DNA from: Opitutaceae bacterium
GTDB lineage: Bacteria > Verrucomicrobiota > Verrucomicrobiia > Opitutales > Opitutaceae
DNA: 9,690 nt
Assembly: GCA_009919985.1 (NCBI GenBank)
Contig: RGAX01000099.1
Location: forward strand, 1 to 9,690
Reading direction: 5' to 3'
Positions 1-6,726 of this stretch are shown here, one piece after another. Each line of letters starts with the position of its first letter. The first letter of the stretch is position 1. A program made the translations under genes and the position numbers. The notes below the pieces were generated by a model that ran no database searches, had not been told where the DNA came from, and saw only the letters and a list, made by a program, of their open reading frames with translations.

Positions 1-44
1 CTTCCGAGGTAAGGCGCCGCACAGCGGGCGCCTTACCTCGGAAG
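1..44 (-). terminator. Perfect 18-bp hairpin downstream of the secretin gene, probable terminator
   Basis: Bases 1-18 (CTTCCGAGGTAAGGCGCC) are the exact reverse complement of bases 27-44, with an 8-base loop at 19-26. The hairpin starts 34 bases after the secretin stop codon, where a minus-strand operon should end. A U-tract, if there is one, would lie left of base 1 and cannot be seen. No T-run follows on the plus strand, so a plus-strand terminator is less likely. A palindromic repeat or a regulatory RNA hairpin is possible. The symmetry is seen directly; the terminator role is inferred. Confidence 0.6.
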
Positions 45-78
45 GAGTCGTAATCATGGGCAGGTCTCCGGGGTTGGA

Positions 79-2565
79 TTATTTATTGCCGTCGCGCGTG
101 CGGCCTTCGGCGCTAGCGGGAGTAACGATGGTCGGATTTTGGAAGAGCGAATTAGCGGGTGTGCTCTTCAAGTTCTGCTTTTTGGGCGAACCGCCTGGGC
201 TCACAAGATTGGCGGTGACGAAGATGAGCAAGTTGCGCTTCTGCGAGCTTTCACCCTTGGAGCGGAACAGGCGGCCAACCAGAGGAAGATCGCCGAAGAA
301 AGGCACCTTATCGTTAACCTTCTTCACTTCCTCGCGAGTGAGGCCACCCATGACAAGCGTGGCGCCGTCCCAGATCGTGACCTTGGTCGTGATTTCGCGC
401 ACCGAGAAGATCGGCTGATAAAAACCAGGAGGAACCGTAACGGTGGTGCCCGAAGAAATCGCGATGCTCGGGCCGCCGTATTCGACGAAGCCTTCGAATT
501 CGGTGACTTTGGGATTCAGATCGAGGCTGATGGAGTAGTCGTCTTCTTCGACCGTGGGAGTAACTTTCATTTCGACGCCGACGTTGCGCGAGGTGAACTG
601 TTGGGGCGTGCCCGCGGTGATCGTTACGCCAGCGCCGCCTGTGCCCGTGCCGCTAGAGGAACCAACTTGGCTTTGGATTTCACCGTAGCTTTGCGGATAA
701 CGCATTTCTTGAGCGACGACGATGTTTGCGGGGTTGCCAGAAAGGACAGTTACTTTAGGCGAGCTGAGGAGATCGCTGCCTTGTTTTTGAGAGAGCGCAC
801 GGATCGCCGCGGTGACATCGAATTCACCCACAAAGCCGGTAATGTTGGCCAGCGCCGCAGCGGTCGAACCGAGCGAAACACCACCAGGAATTGTGGAGGG
901 CGCAATCGGGACAGTGAGATTAGATCCGCCGCTGGCGGCGGTGGAACTGATCGTGAGAGCGTTGCCGTTGGAGGTACTCGGAAATGCGCCGGCAAGTGAG
1001 CGATTCACGCTGTCTGTGGCGTACGTCTCCCGTGGGCTGAAGACTTGGCGACCGTTGCTATCGAGAATAGGCGCGCCCGTGGTAGGATTAACCTGCGCGA
1101 CACCACGGCGGGACATGTTCCATTTGACGCCGAGTTCTTCCAGAGCGCCTTCTTGGACTTCCATGAACTTTGACTCGATCTCAACTTGGCGTACGTCGTT
1201 ATAACGAGAAAGGATGTTGCGGATGCGCTCGACGTTGCGCGCGGTCTGCGTGACAATGATGGCGGAGCCATCGTAAGCGAGGCTGCTGCCCTCAACCGTG
1301 AAACTCACGCCGGCTTGTTGGAGGAAGCCCTTCATCGAACCGGCCTCACCACCGGTGACGGTCACGCCTTCGGTGGGCGTCTCAGTTTTACCGGTACCAC
1401 CAATGCCGGTCATGCGCAGGACCGTGGCGCGGGTGATGGCGAAGAAGGCGGTCTCGAGGTTGCTCGTTTCACCACCGGGACGCACGACGACGGCATCGGC
1501 TTGGACCTCATATTGGTAGCCGGCGGACTCGGTGACAAAGTCGAGGATTCGTTTGAGGGAGGCGTTGCGGAGCGTGAGGGTGACGGTCGGGGTTTTATTA
1601 GTAGGATCGATGAGGACGATGTTGGCACCTTTACTGCCGATGCCGGTGGTGTCATATTCTTCGGAGGCGGCGCTCAACGCGGCGACGACTTGGCCGATCT
1701 CGGCACGCGTGAAGCTGACATTGGGGAGAACGATATCGTTGAGTTTTTTCTGGAGCGGGGCGGTCGCAGCGGTGGCGGCATCGTCACGGGTGCGTTCTTG
1801 GTAAATGCCGGGGCGCTGCCAGCCTTTGGCAACTTCTTCCAGAAGTTGGGTGCGGGTCTTTTCGCGGTTGAGCGCGCCAGTCTCGGCTTTTTCTTGGGCG
1901 ATGCGGAGCAGGAAACCTTTGGCGACAGTATTGTCGGGGGATTGGGCTTCGACCGCGCGGAAGGTGCTTTGCGCGCCGTCGATGTCGCCGGCGACGTATT
2001 GAGCGCGCCCTTTGGCGATGAGTTCATTGGTGGCCGCACGTTCGGCGAGGAATGAGGCATCGACACCGGGGGTCGCCGAGGAAGTATTTTTACGGGCAGC
2101 GGTGGACTCAGCGCGCTCGACTTGGCGATTCAGACCAGCGACGCGGGTGTTGCCGGGTTCGAGCTCGGTCGCGCGGGCGAGCGAGGCGCGGGCGCCAGTG
2201 GCGTCAGCTTGGGCGAGTTGAGCTTGAGCTTGATCGATGAGAACAGCCGCTTGGTCGCGCTTGAGTTCGGCGATGGTTTTTTGCGTCAGAGCATTGGCCG
2301 GGAGAGCAGCTTGGGCGGCTTGGAGCGTGGCGAGGGCTTCGGCATACTGGCCACTGGCAGCTTGGTTGCGGGCGGTGGCGCGCTGGGTGGTGGCGTTGGC
2401 TAGAGCCGTTTTGATGCGGGCGGATTCAGCCGCGACTAAGGCGTCGGCCTCGGCTTCGGCGGAGGCGGTTTGCGCGACGAGTTGACCCATCGGCAGTGCG
2501 AGGGTCAGCGCGAGGGCGGTGACGAGCAGGCAGAGGAGCGACGGGGCGAGGGACTTGGATTTCAT
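79..2565 (-). CDS. Secretin-family outer-membrane protein with N-terminal TPR-like repeats (Amuc_1098 family type IV pilus-like secretin)
   Basis: This is the likely outer-membrane channel of the pilus-like system. An 828-residue protein starts with a signal peptide: basic K2 and K4, a hydrophobic core at about 7-31 and probable cleavage after A31 or nearby alanines, with no suitably placed lipobox cysteine. Residues 56-225 are helical and Ala-rich with TPR-like units (for example 'LARATELEPGN' at 129-139 and 'FRAVEAQSPDN' at 202-212). Residues 275-365 look like secretin N-domains. The secretin core begins near 459 ('VEIESKFMEVQEG') and ends with the signature 'VPFFGDLPLVGRLFR' at 754-768 and the strand 'RNLLIFVTANLV' at 777-788. 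A Ser/Gly/Thr-rich stretch at 633-656 probably lies in the gate. TPR repeats before the N-domains, together with the neighbours, favour the verrucomicrobial Amuc_1098 family over PilQ or GspD proper. The ATG lies 15 bases after the preceding stop; the spacer is pyrimidine-rich with no Shine-Dalgarno sequence. Confidence 0.9.
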   Translation of the reverse strand: MKSKSLAPSLLCLLVTALALTLALPMGQLVAQTASAEAEADALVAAESARIKTALANATTQRATARNQAASGQYAEALATLQAAQAALPANALTQKTIAELKRDQAAVLIDQAQAQLAQADATGARASLARATELEPGNTRVAGLNRQVERAESTAARKNTSSATPGVDASFLAERAATNELIAKGRAQYVAGDIDGAQSTFRAVEAQSPDNTVAKGFLLRIAQEKAETGALNREKTRTQLLEEVAKGWQRPGIYQERTRDDAATAATAPLQKKLNDIVLPNVSFTRAEIGQVVAALSAASEEYDTTGIGSKGANIVLIDPTNKTPTVTLTLRNASLKRILDFVTESAGYQYEVQADAVVVRPGGETSNLETAFFAITRATVLRMTGIGGTGKTETPTEGVTVTGGEAGSMKGFLQQAGVSFTVEGSSLAYDGSAIIVTQTARNVERIRNILSRYNDVRQVEIESKFMEVQEGALEELGVKWNMSRRGVAQVNPTTGAPILDSNGRQVFSPRETYATDSVNRSLAGAFPSTSNGNALTISSTAASGGSNLTVPIAPSTIPGGVSLGSTAAALANITGFVGEFDVTAAIRALSQKQGSDLLSSPKVTVLSGNPANIVVAQEMRYPQSYGEIQSQVGSSSGTGTGGAGVTITAGTPQQFTSRNVGVEMKVTPTVEEDDYSISLDLNPKVTEFEGFVEYGGPSIAISSGTTVTVPPGFYQPIFSVREITTKVTIWDGATLVMGGLTREEVKKVNDKVPFFGDLPLVGRLFRSKGESSQKRNLLIFVTANLVSPGGSPKKQNLKSTPANSLFQNPTIVTPASAEGRTRDGNK

Positions 2566-2580
2566 GGCAGGAAAAAGAGA

Positions 2581-3435
2581 TTAGGGTGAAAGCGGAGCGG
2601 TTTCAGTGGGGTCGAAGCGAAGAGGAAGCGTACGGCGCACGGGCGCAGCGAGATCAGGGGCGGTCTTTGAGACCTCGATGGTCGCAGGATCGATCGCGAT
2701 GCGCTCGATACGGTAGGTTGCGGCGCCTAATTTAAGCGTATCACCGGCGAGGACTTCGCGCGGGGCGCTCTCACCTTCGAGGGTGACGAGGCCGAAGACA
2801 TTGCCGGTGAACTGGCGTTCGCGCTGCGTTAGGGTGAGGTCGCGTTTAGCGCGCAGGTCATGAATCGTGGCCGTGGCGACTGGTTGGTTGAAGCTCGTGC
2901 TTTCGGGGATCACGATGGCCTCGGCGCGTACGCTGAAAGCTTTGATTTCAAGGGCGAGATCGGCAACGCGGTGTCCAGCAGAAGCGAGAAACACCTCACC
3001 CGTGCGACGGTTCTCAAAAATGCCTCGGGCCTGCCCTGCCCCACCGACATAACCGATTAGTTGCAAGCGAAACGGCTCAGGCCGCACGCTCACCAGTTCC
3101 AAGCCAAAGGGCGCCTCAGCAGCTTCATCACCGGTGAGCGGCGCTGAGACCGCAAATTGACGGCTGCGCGTGTTGTAGAAAATCTCCGGCGGAGTAAACA
3201 GATCATACAACCAATCGCGACCGCGCGCCAAAGCGCTAGGAGACTCCCAGACGGTATTTTTAACCACGGGCGCATCGACGCCGACCGGCACGTAGGGGGC
3301 GGCAGTCAGCGCAGGCTGGTTTAAAGTAGCTGTAGATTGAGCGCGCCAGGTCAGCCCGCCGAACACAGCCGACGAGACCACGAGCAACGAGGTCGCAACG
3401 ATCAACAGGGTTCTAGGAGAAGGCGAGGCGCTCAT
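2581..3435 (-). CDS. Amuc_1099-like pilus-system protein, single-span inner-membrane protein with a periplasmic domain
   Basis: The 284-residue protein has a short N-terminal segment with R8, one hydrophobic span at about 9-28 and a long soluble remainder, so it is probably anchored in the inner membrane with its bulk in the periplasm. The segment 'WLYDLFTPPEIFYN' (75-88) is the feature I associate with the Amuc_1099 family. Residues 122-160 ('RLQLIGYVGG', then 'TGEVFLASAGHRV') and about 223-250 ('EVLAGDTLKLGAATYRI') look like two small beta domains, recalling the connector domains of PilP and GspC that join inner-membrane components to the secretin; this comparison is inferred from pattern only. 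Its position between the Amuc_1100-like module and the secretin gene suits a connector. Its ATG overlaps the upstream stop as ATGA, which suggests translational coupling. The exact molecular role is unknown. Confidence 0.82.
   Translation of the reverse strand: MSASPSPRTLLIVATSLLVVSSAVFGGLTWRAQSTATLNQPALTAAPYVPVGVDAPVVKNTVWESPSALARGRDWLYDLFTPPEIFYNTRSRQFAVSAPLTGDEAAEAPFGLELVSVRPEPFRLQLIGYVGGAGQARGIFENRRTGEVFLASAGHRVADLALEIKAFSVRAEAIVIPESTSFNQPVATATIHDLRAKRDLTLTQRERQFTGNVFGLVTLEGESAPREVLAGDTLKLGAATYRIERIAIDPATIEVSKTAPDLAAPVRRTLPLRFDPTETAPLSP
3432..3435 (-). promoter_or_regulatory. ATGA stop-start overlap
   Basis: The fused pilus protein ends with TGA at 3434-3432 and the Amuc_1099-like protein starts with ATG at 3435-3433. 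This four-base overlap is typical of translational coupling and supports a single transcript and matched expression of the two proteins. Confidence 0.8.
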
Positions 3436-4481
3436 GGGGTGGCAGCCACAACGGCAGTAACGGGCGCGAGCTCGACGTACTCGACCGTGACGGTGAATTT
3501 GGAAATAGATTTGGCCACTAGGGGCGCAATCGTCGCTACCGCTTTGGCGGCCTTGGCGACGGGCGCGGAGAGCACGATTGAAACCGCGGGAGCGACAGGC
3601 TGAGGCGCCGACGACGCTTCTTCAGCGGGCCCGGCTACCATATCTTCAACGGCGGCGGGTTCAACTTCGACCGAGCGCACGATGATGGGGAGCTCAAAGC
3701 TAGCGAGTTGGTTAAGCAGAGCGCGTAAGGCTGCGGTTTGTCCGGTGAAAATTAGACGAAAACCGGAGACCTCCACCAAACCAGGCGCCTGCGCGGAGAG
3801 GCGTGCATCGAGGTCAAAATAATCCGGCGAGAGCGTGGTAGAACTTTCCAAAGGTGCGGGCGGAGTGGCCGTGGGATCAGCAGCCGCGGCAGCGAGGGCT
3901 TCGTTACGCGCCTTGCGTTCATCGGCGTGGAGTGGGCGTTCGCGTTGGACAGCAAGGAGCGCGCGGGGCCGAGCGGCCAGAAGCGCATCGACCAGATAAT
4001 TGGCGACGAGGCGCTGGCGAAACACCGGCTCGATGAGCGCGGTTTCAGGACCTTCATTAGCGTACAATGAAAAACCAAAATGGGCAGCGCCTGAGCCGAT
4101 TTGCACGCCTTGTTTTTGCGCCAACGCCCGGGACTTCGATACAAAGGTCGCGAGATCAAAAAACGCATCCGTGCGCATCGCGGGCGGCTTGGTGGCGGCG
4201 AGGCGCGCAGCGCCGGGACCGCGGCCGCGGAGCTCGGACTGCATGGTGGCGAGGGCGCGTTGGGCACGGTTGAGATCGGCCTCGATCATCGCGGCGGTTT
4301 CACGAGAGGGCGCGGGCGCGGCGTCGGCTACGGCTTGAATTTGTGCGCGGACGCGGATCAGTTTTTGTTCGGCCGTGCGGACGGCAGAGGCGCGCTCCCA
4401 AATGCACCACGCTTGAGCGGCGGCGAGAAGCCCAAGAAGCGCGAGGGAAAGGTTGAAAAAATTCAGTTTCTTAAGCGACAT
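3432..4481 (-). other. Amuc_1100-like (PilO-like) module with a possible internal ATG start at 4481
   Basis: Codon 490 of the fused frame is an ATG at 4481. Translation from there gives 349 residues, near the 317 I recall for Amuc_1100, with a typical N-in/C-out anchor: 'SLKKLNFFNL' then hydrophobic 'SLALLGLLAAAQAWCIW', then a coiled coil. The C-terminal part has alpha/beta segments such as 'YFDLDARLSAQ' and 'LVEVSGFRLIFTGQ'. In the +1 frame a TAA lies at 4501-4499, 17 bases before this ATG, which would be normal spacing between separate genes. No Shine-Dalgarno sequence is visible, but none of the other genes here has a clear one. Akkermansia Amuc_1100 is the pilus-associated protein reported to signal through host TLR2. 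Use of this start is inferred. Confidence 0.55.
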
Positions 4482-5948
4482 GGCGGAGACGTCCGGGCTT
4501 AAAGGGGTCGGCGTGGCGCTGGCCTCGAGCGGAGCAAAAGGCACGATTTGAATACGTTCGAGCCAAACGTCGCCGACTTTCGCTAGGCGCGCTTGAGTAT
4601 CGGCGAGGAAATCGAGCCAGTTGGCTTTGGTAGCGACAAGGCCTTCGAGGGCTGAAATCTGTTTTTTCGCTGCTACGATCTGCGCTAAGTTTTCGTTGTT
4701 ACGAGCTTCGAGGGAGCGCAGTGGCCGGAGCTGGCTTTCGGCTTGGACAACGAGCGCCTCGGCGCCGATGGCGCGGTGATGCAAATAAAAGATGGGTGGA
4801 AGCAACGCGGCGACGGCGAGTACGGCGGCGGCGAGGTAGCGAGGTTGGCGTTTGCGAAACGCTAGGGCTTCGGTGATCGCGGGCGGCAGGAGAGTGACGT
4901 CGGCGACGGGTTGGACGAGCGAGGCGGCGAGGCCGACGAGTTCGGCTAATTCGTGCGAAAGCGTTTCGGCGCCCGAAGCCCGGGCATCGGCAGAGACATC
5001 GACGCCGCGTAAGGCGTCGTAGCGTTCTACGGGGAGTTTAAGACGTTCGGCGAGCGTCGCTGGGAGTTCGCCGATCAGGCTGCCGCCGCCGGTGACGTAA
5101 ATTGCCGCGGGTTGCGGAGCGCCCGTCTGGCGGCGGTGATTAACAATGGAGCGCGTAAGCTCTAAGTGGAGGCGCCCAATAAAACCCGCGGCGGCGCGAT
5201 GGACGGCAGCGCGGGCGGGAGAATTTTCAGGGAGTTCGGAGCGGCCGGCGAGGACAGAGACTTTGAGTATTTCGGCGGCCGCGAAGTCGATGCGGAGTTC
5301 TTCGGCGAGCGCGGCAGTGACGACATTGCCCGCGAGGGGAAAGGTGCGAATATAAAAACGTTCGCCGTCGAGGAAAAGTAGGTGCGTCGAGCGCGCGCCG
5401 ATATTAATGACCAGTGCGCTGGCCGGGGCTTCTGGGTAGCTATAACGAAAGGCGGCACGCAGCGCGAGACTACCGGGTGTAGCGCGTTCAGGAGCGAAAC
5501 CAGCGGCATCAGCAGCGGCGCAAAGCGATTGAAGCGCATCGAATTTTGCCGCGGCAAACATCACGTCGAGATCGAAGCCATCATCGGCCATGACGACGTG
5601 ATCCCACACGACTTCAGTCAGCGGATACGGAATGTGTTGCGAAGCCTCGAAGGCGAGGCTCTGGGCGCGTTTGGCGCGATCAAGCGCGGGAGTTTTGACA
5701 AACTTAGTAAGGGCGAGGTGACCGGGAACGACCAGAGCACAGGGGCCTGAAAGGTGCTCACGGCCAGCAATCGCCCCCAAAGCTTGCGCGAGATGTTCCG
5801 ACCAACGGGCTTCGTGCGCGGGATCGGCGTCTTGGGACTCGTGAGCGAAGTGTTGCAAACCAATACGCCCCGAGGGCCCGACGACGAATACGCCGGCGGC
5901 AACATGACTCGCTCCTGGGTCTAAGGCTAAAACGCGCGGGGTTCGCAT
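3432..5948 (-). CDS. Fused PilM-like / truncated PilN-like / Amuc_1100-like pilus assembly protein
   Basis: The 838-residue frame holds three modules. Residues 1-345 are a PilM/FtsA-like actin fold: 'LALDPGASHVAAGV' (7-20) is the first phosphate motif, 'VINIGARSTHLLFLDGE' (180-196) the second, and 'IYVTGGGSLIGELP' (283-296) the adenosine motif. It should be cytoplasmic and bind ATP. Residues 351-468 are PilN-like: 'VTLLPP' (351-356) matches the PilM-binding INLLP motif of PilN, followed by basic residues, a membrane span (371-389), a coiled coil (about 395-440) and 'WLDFLADTQARL' then 'VWLERIQI' (461-468). The usual PilN C-terminal alpha/beta region, roughly 70-90 residues, is absent. After a linker (469-489), Met490 opens an Amuc_1100-like module with a second span (about 499-516), coiled coil (518-578) and soluble domains. 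The ATG start puts the phosphate motif at the usual N-terminal place. The reading frame is certain; whether one polypeptide is made is not. Confidence 0.85.
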   Translation of the reverse strand: MRTPRVLALDPGASHVAAGVFVVGPSGRIGLQHFAHESQDADPAHEARWSEHLAQALGAIAGREHLSGPCALVVPGHLALTKFVKTPALDRAKRAQSLAFEASQHIPYPLTEVVWDHVVMADDGFDLDVMFAAAKFDALQSLCAAADAAGFAPERATPGSLALRAAFRYSYPEAPASALVINIGARSTHLLFLDGERFYIRTFPLAGNVVTAALAEELRIDFAAAEILKVSVLAGRSELPENSPARAAVHRAAAGFIGRLHLELTRSIVNHRRQTGAPQPAAIYVTGGGSLIGELPATLAERLKLPVERYDALRGVDVSADARASGAETLSHELAELVGLAASLVQPVADVTLLPPAITEALAFRKRQPRYLAAAVLAVAALLPPIFYLHHRAIGAEALVVQAESQLRPLRSLEARNNENLAQIVAAKKQISALEGLVATKANWLDFLADTQARLAKVGDVWLERIQIVPFAPLEASATPTPLSPDVSAMSLKKLNFFNLSLALLGLLAAAQAWCIWERASAVRTAEQKLIRVRAQIQAVADAAPAPSRETAAMIEADLNRAQRALATMQSELRGRGPGAARLAATKPPAMRTDAFFDLATFVSKSRALAQKQGVQIGSGAAHFGFSLYANEGPETALIEPVFRQRLVANYLVDALLAARPRALLAVQRERPLHADERKARNEALAAAAADPTATPPAPLESSTTLSPDYFDLDARLSAQAPGLVEVSGFRLIFTGQTAALRALLNQLASFELPIIVRSVEVEPAAVEDMVAGPAEEASSAPQPVAPAVSIVLSAPVAKAAKAVATIAPLVAKSISKFTVTVEYVELAPVTAVVAATP

Positions 5949-6002
5949 TACGTGAATAGGAAGAGGCGATTTAAGTTAAGTTTAGTCGGCAAGCGCAATC
6001 GT

Positions 6003-6644
6003 TCAGGGCGAGGCCCGCGCCGTAGGCGCGAAAGACGGTTCACGGCGCACGAAAGTTACAGTGCTACGCGAGTATTCTTGCGCGAAGGGGGTAAAATATT
6101 GCGGTTGCAGGAGGCCGTCATTGGCTGGGGCACCGGCTAAGGCGGCGACTAAAAAGGCCCGACGGGCCGCCGGCTCCCCGAGCGCCGTCGCGCTGGCCGC
6201 GCGCGCCGGGGCCACAGCCCGACCCGCCACGGCCAGTTCCACGGCCCAATTGCGGGGCGCGCCTTGGAGTTGATCGCGCTTCACCCATTCCGGCGGAAAA
6301 TAAAAACGCACCTCCGAGCGACCCGAGGGCAACGCCAGACACTCGACTTCGGCGCGATAATACTCGGTCCGCACTGGCGAGCCAGTGAGCGGCGGAGTAT
6401 CTATGCCGACCCAAAGTTGCACGCGCACGCGACTGAGCATGCGCCCAGGCGCATCGGGCGGAGGAACGACGTTGAGGGCCAGCGTGGCTTCGAGCCACGG
6501 TATGGAGGGATTGCTTACCGGCCGAGTTAAAGCGAAACGCACGGATGCGACCTCGACCTCTGCGGCCCGGCAAAAAACGTGCGAGCAGACCAACCCCAAG
6601 GTCATCGAAAACAAACCGAGAAATTTCGAACGCAGCAGCAACAC
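6003..6644 (-). CDS. Amuc_1102-like secreted pilus-system protein
   Basis: First gene of the minus-strand operon, 54 bases before the PilM-containing gene. Read from the GTG at 6644 it is 213 residues with a clear signal peptide: R5 and K7, a hydrophobic stretch at 8-25 and likely cleavage after 'RAA' (26-28). The cysteines at 20 and 25 do not sit in a lipobox. The mature part is beta-rich, with 'VRFYFPPEWVKRD' (112-124) as the feature I associate with the Amuc_1102 family, and an Ala-rich stretch around 147-172. An immunoglobulin-like fold is likely but inferred. The function is unknown; an envelope or pilus-complex role comes from the neighbours. The frame stays open to a TTG at 6686, and an ATG exists at 6605. 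The GTG is preferred because the TTG lies inside a promoter-like palindrome and the ATG would drop the basic N-region of the signal peptide. Confidence 0.75.
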   Translation of the reverse strand: MLLLRSKFLGLFSMTLGLVCSHVFCRAAEVEVASVRFALTRPVSNPSIPWLEATLALNVVPPPDAPGRMLSRVRVQLWVGIDTPPLTGSPVRTEYYRAEVECLALPSGRSEVRFYFPPEWVKRDQLQGAPRNWAVELAVAGRAVAPARAASATALGEPAARRAFLVAALAGAPANDGLLQPQYFTPFAQEYSRSTVTFVRREPSFAPTARASP

Positions 6645-6726
6645 GGTAAAAAAAGTTGTGCACCTAGCGCCGAGCGTCACGCTCAATTAAATCCAATTTA
6701 ATTTTTCTTCCGCGCCGCTGCGGCCC
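6645..6726. promoter_or_regulatory. Divergent intergenic region, probable promoters for both operons
   Basis: This 82-base gap separates the leftward pilus-like operon from the rightward Nudix-pdh genes, so it must serve at least one promoter in each direction unless transcription enters from outside. It contains a marked AT-rich stretch (6685-6706) in otherwise GC-rich DNA. TTTAAT, five of six matches to a sigma-70 -10 box, occurs at 6697-6702 on the plus strand and at 6691-6686 on the minus strand. No convincing -35 box is seen for either. Start points near 6709 (plus) and 6679 (minus) are predicted by spacing only. Confidence 0.45.
6685..6703. repeat. Perfect AT-rich inverted repeat, 8-bp arms with 3-bp spacer
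   Basis: AATTAAAT (6685-6692), spacer CCA, ATTTAATT (6696-6703). Each arm carries one TTTAAT, on opposite strands. This could be a symmetric pair of -10 elements or an operator for a dimeric regulator. AT-rich palindromes arise by chance fairly easily, so only the position between divergent genes makes it notable. Confidence 0.6.

Noticed and set aside
139..999. 286-codon plus-strand open frame opposite the secretin C-terminal half
   Set aside because: Arg/Gly-rich translation with no domain, antisense to conserved secretin motifs; a codon-bias shadow.
1186..2055. 289-codon plus-strand open frame opposite the secretin gene
   Set aside because: The translation is Gly/Asp/Glu-rich without recognisable motifs and lies wholly antisense to a convincing secretin; long antisense frames are expected in GC-rich coding DNA.
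79..2565. Type II secretion GspD or classical PilQ
   Set aside because: N-terminal TPR-like repeats and the Amuc_1099/1101/1102-like neighbours fit the verrucomicrobial secretin family; no gsp genes or AMIN-type N-terminus are visible.
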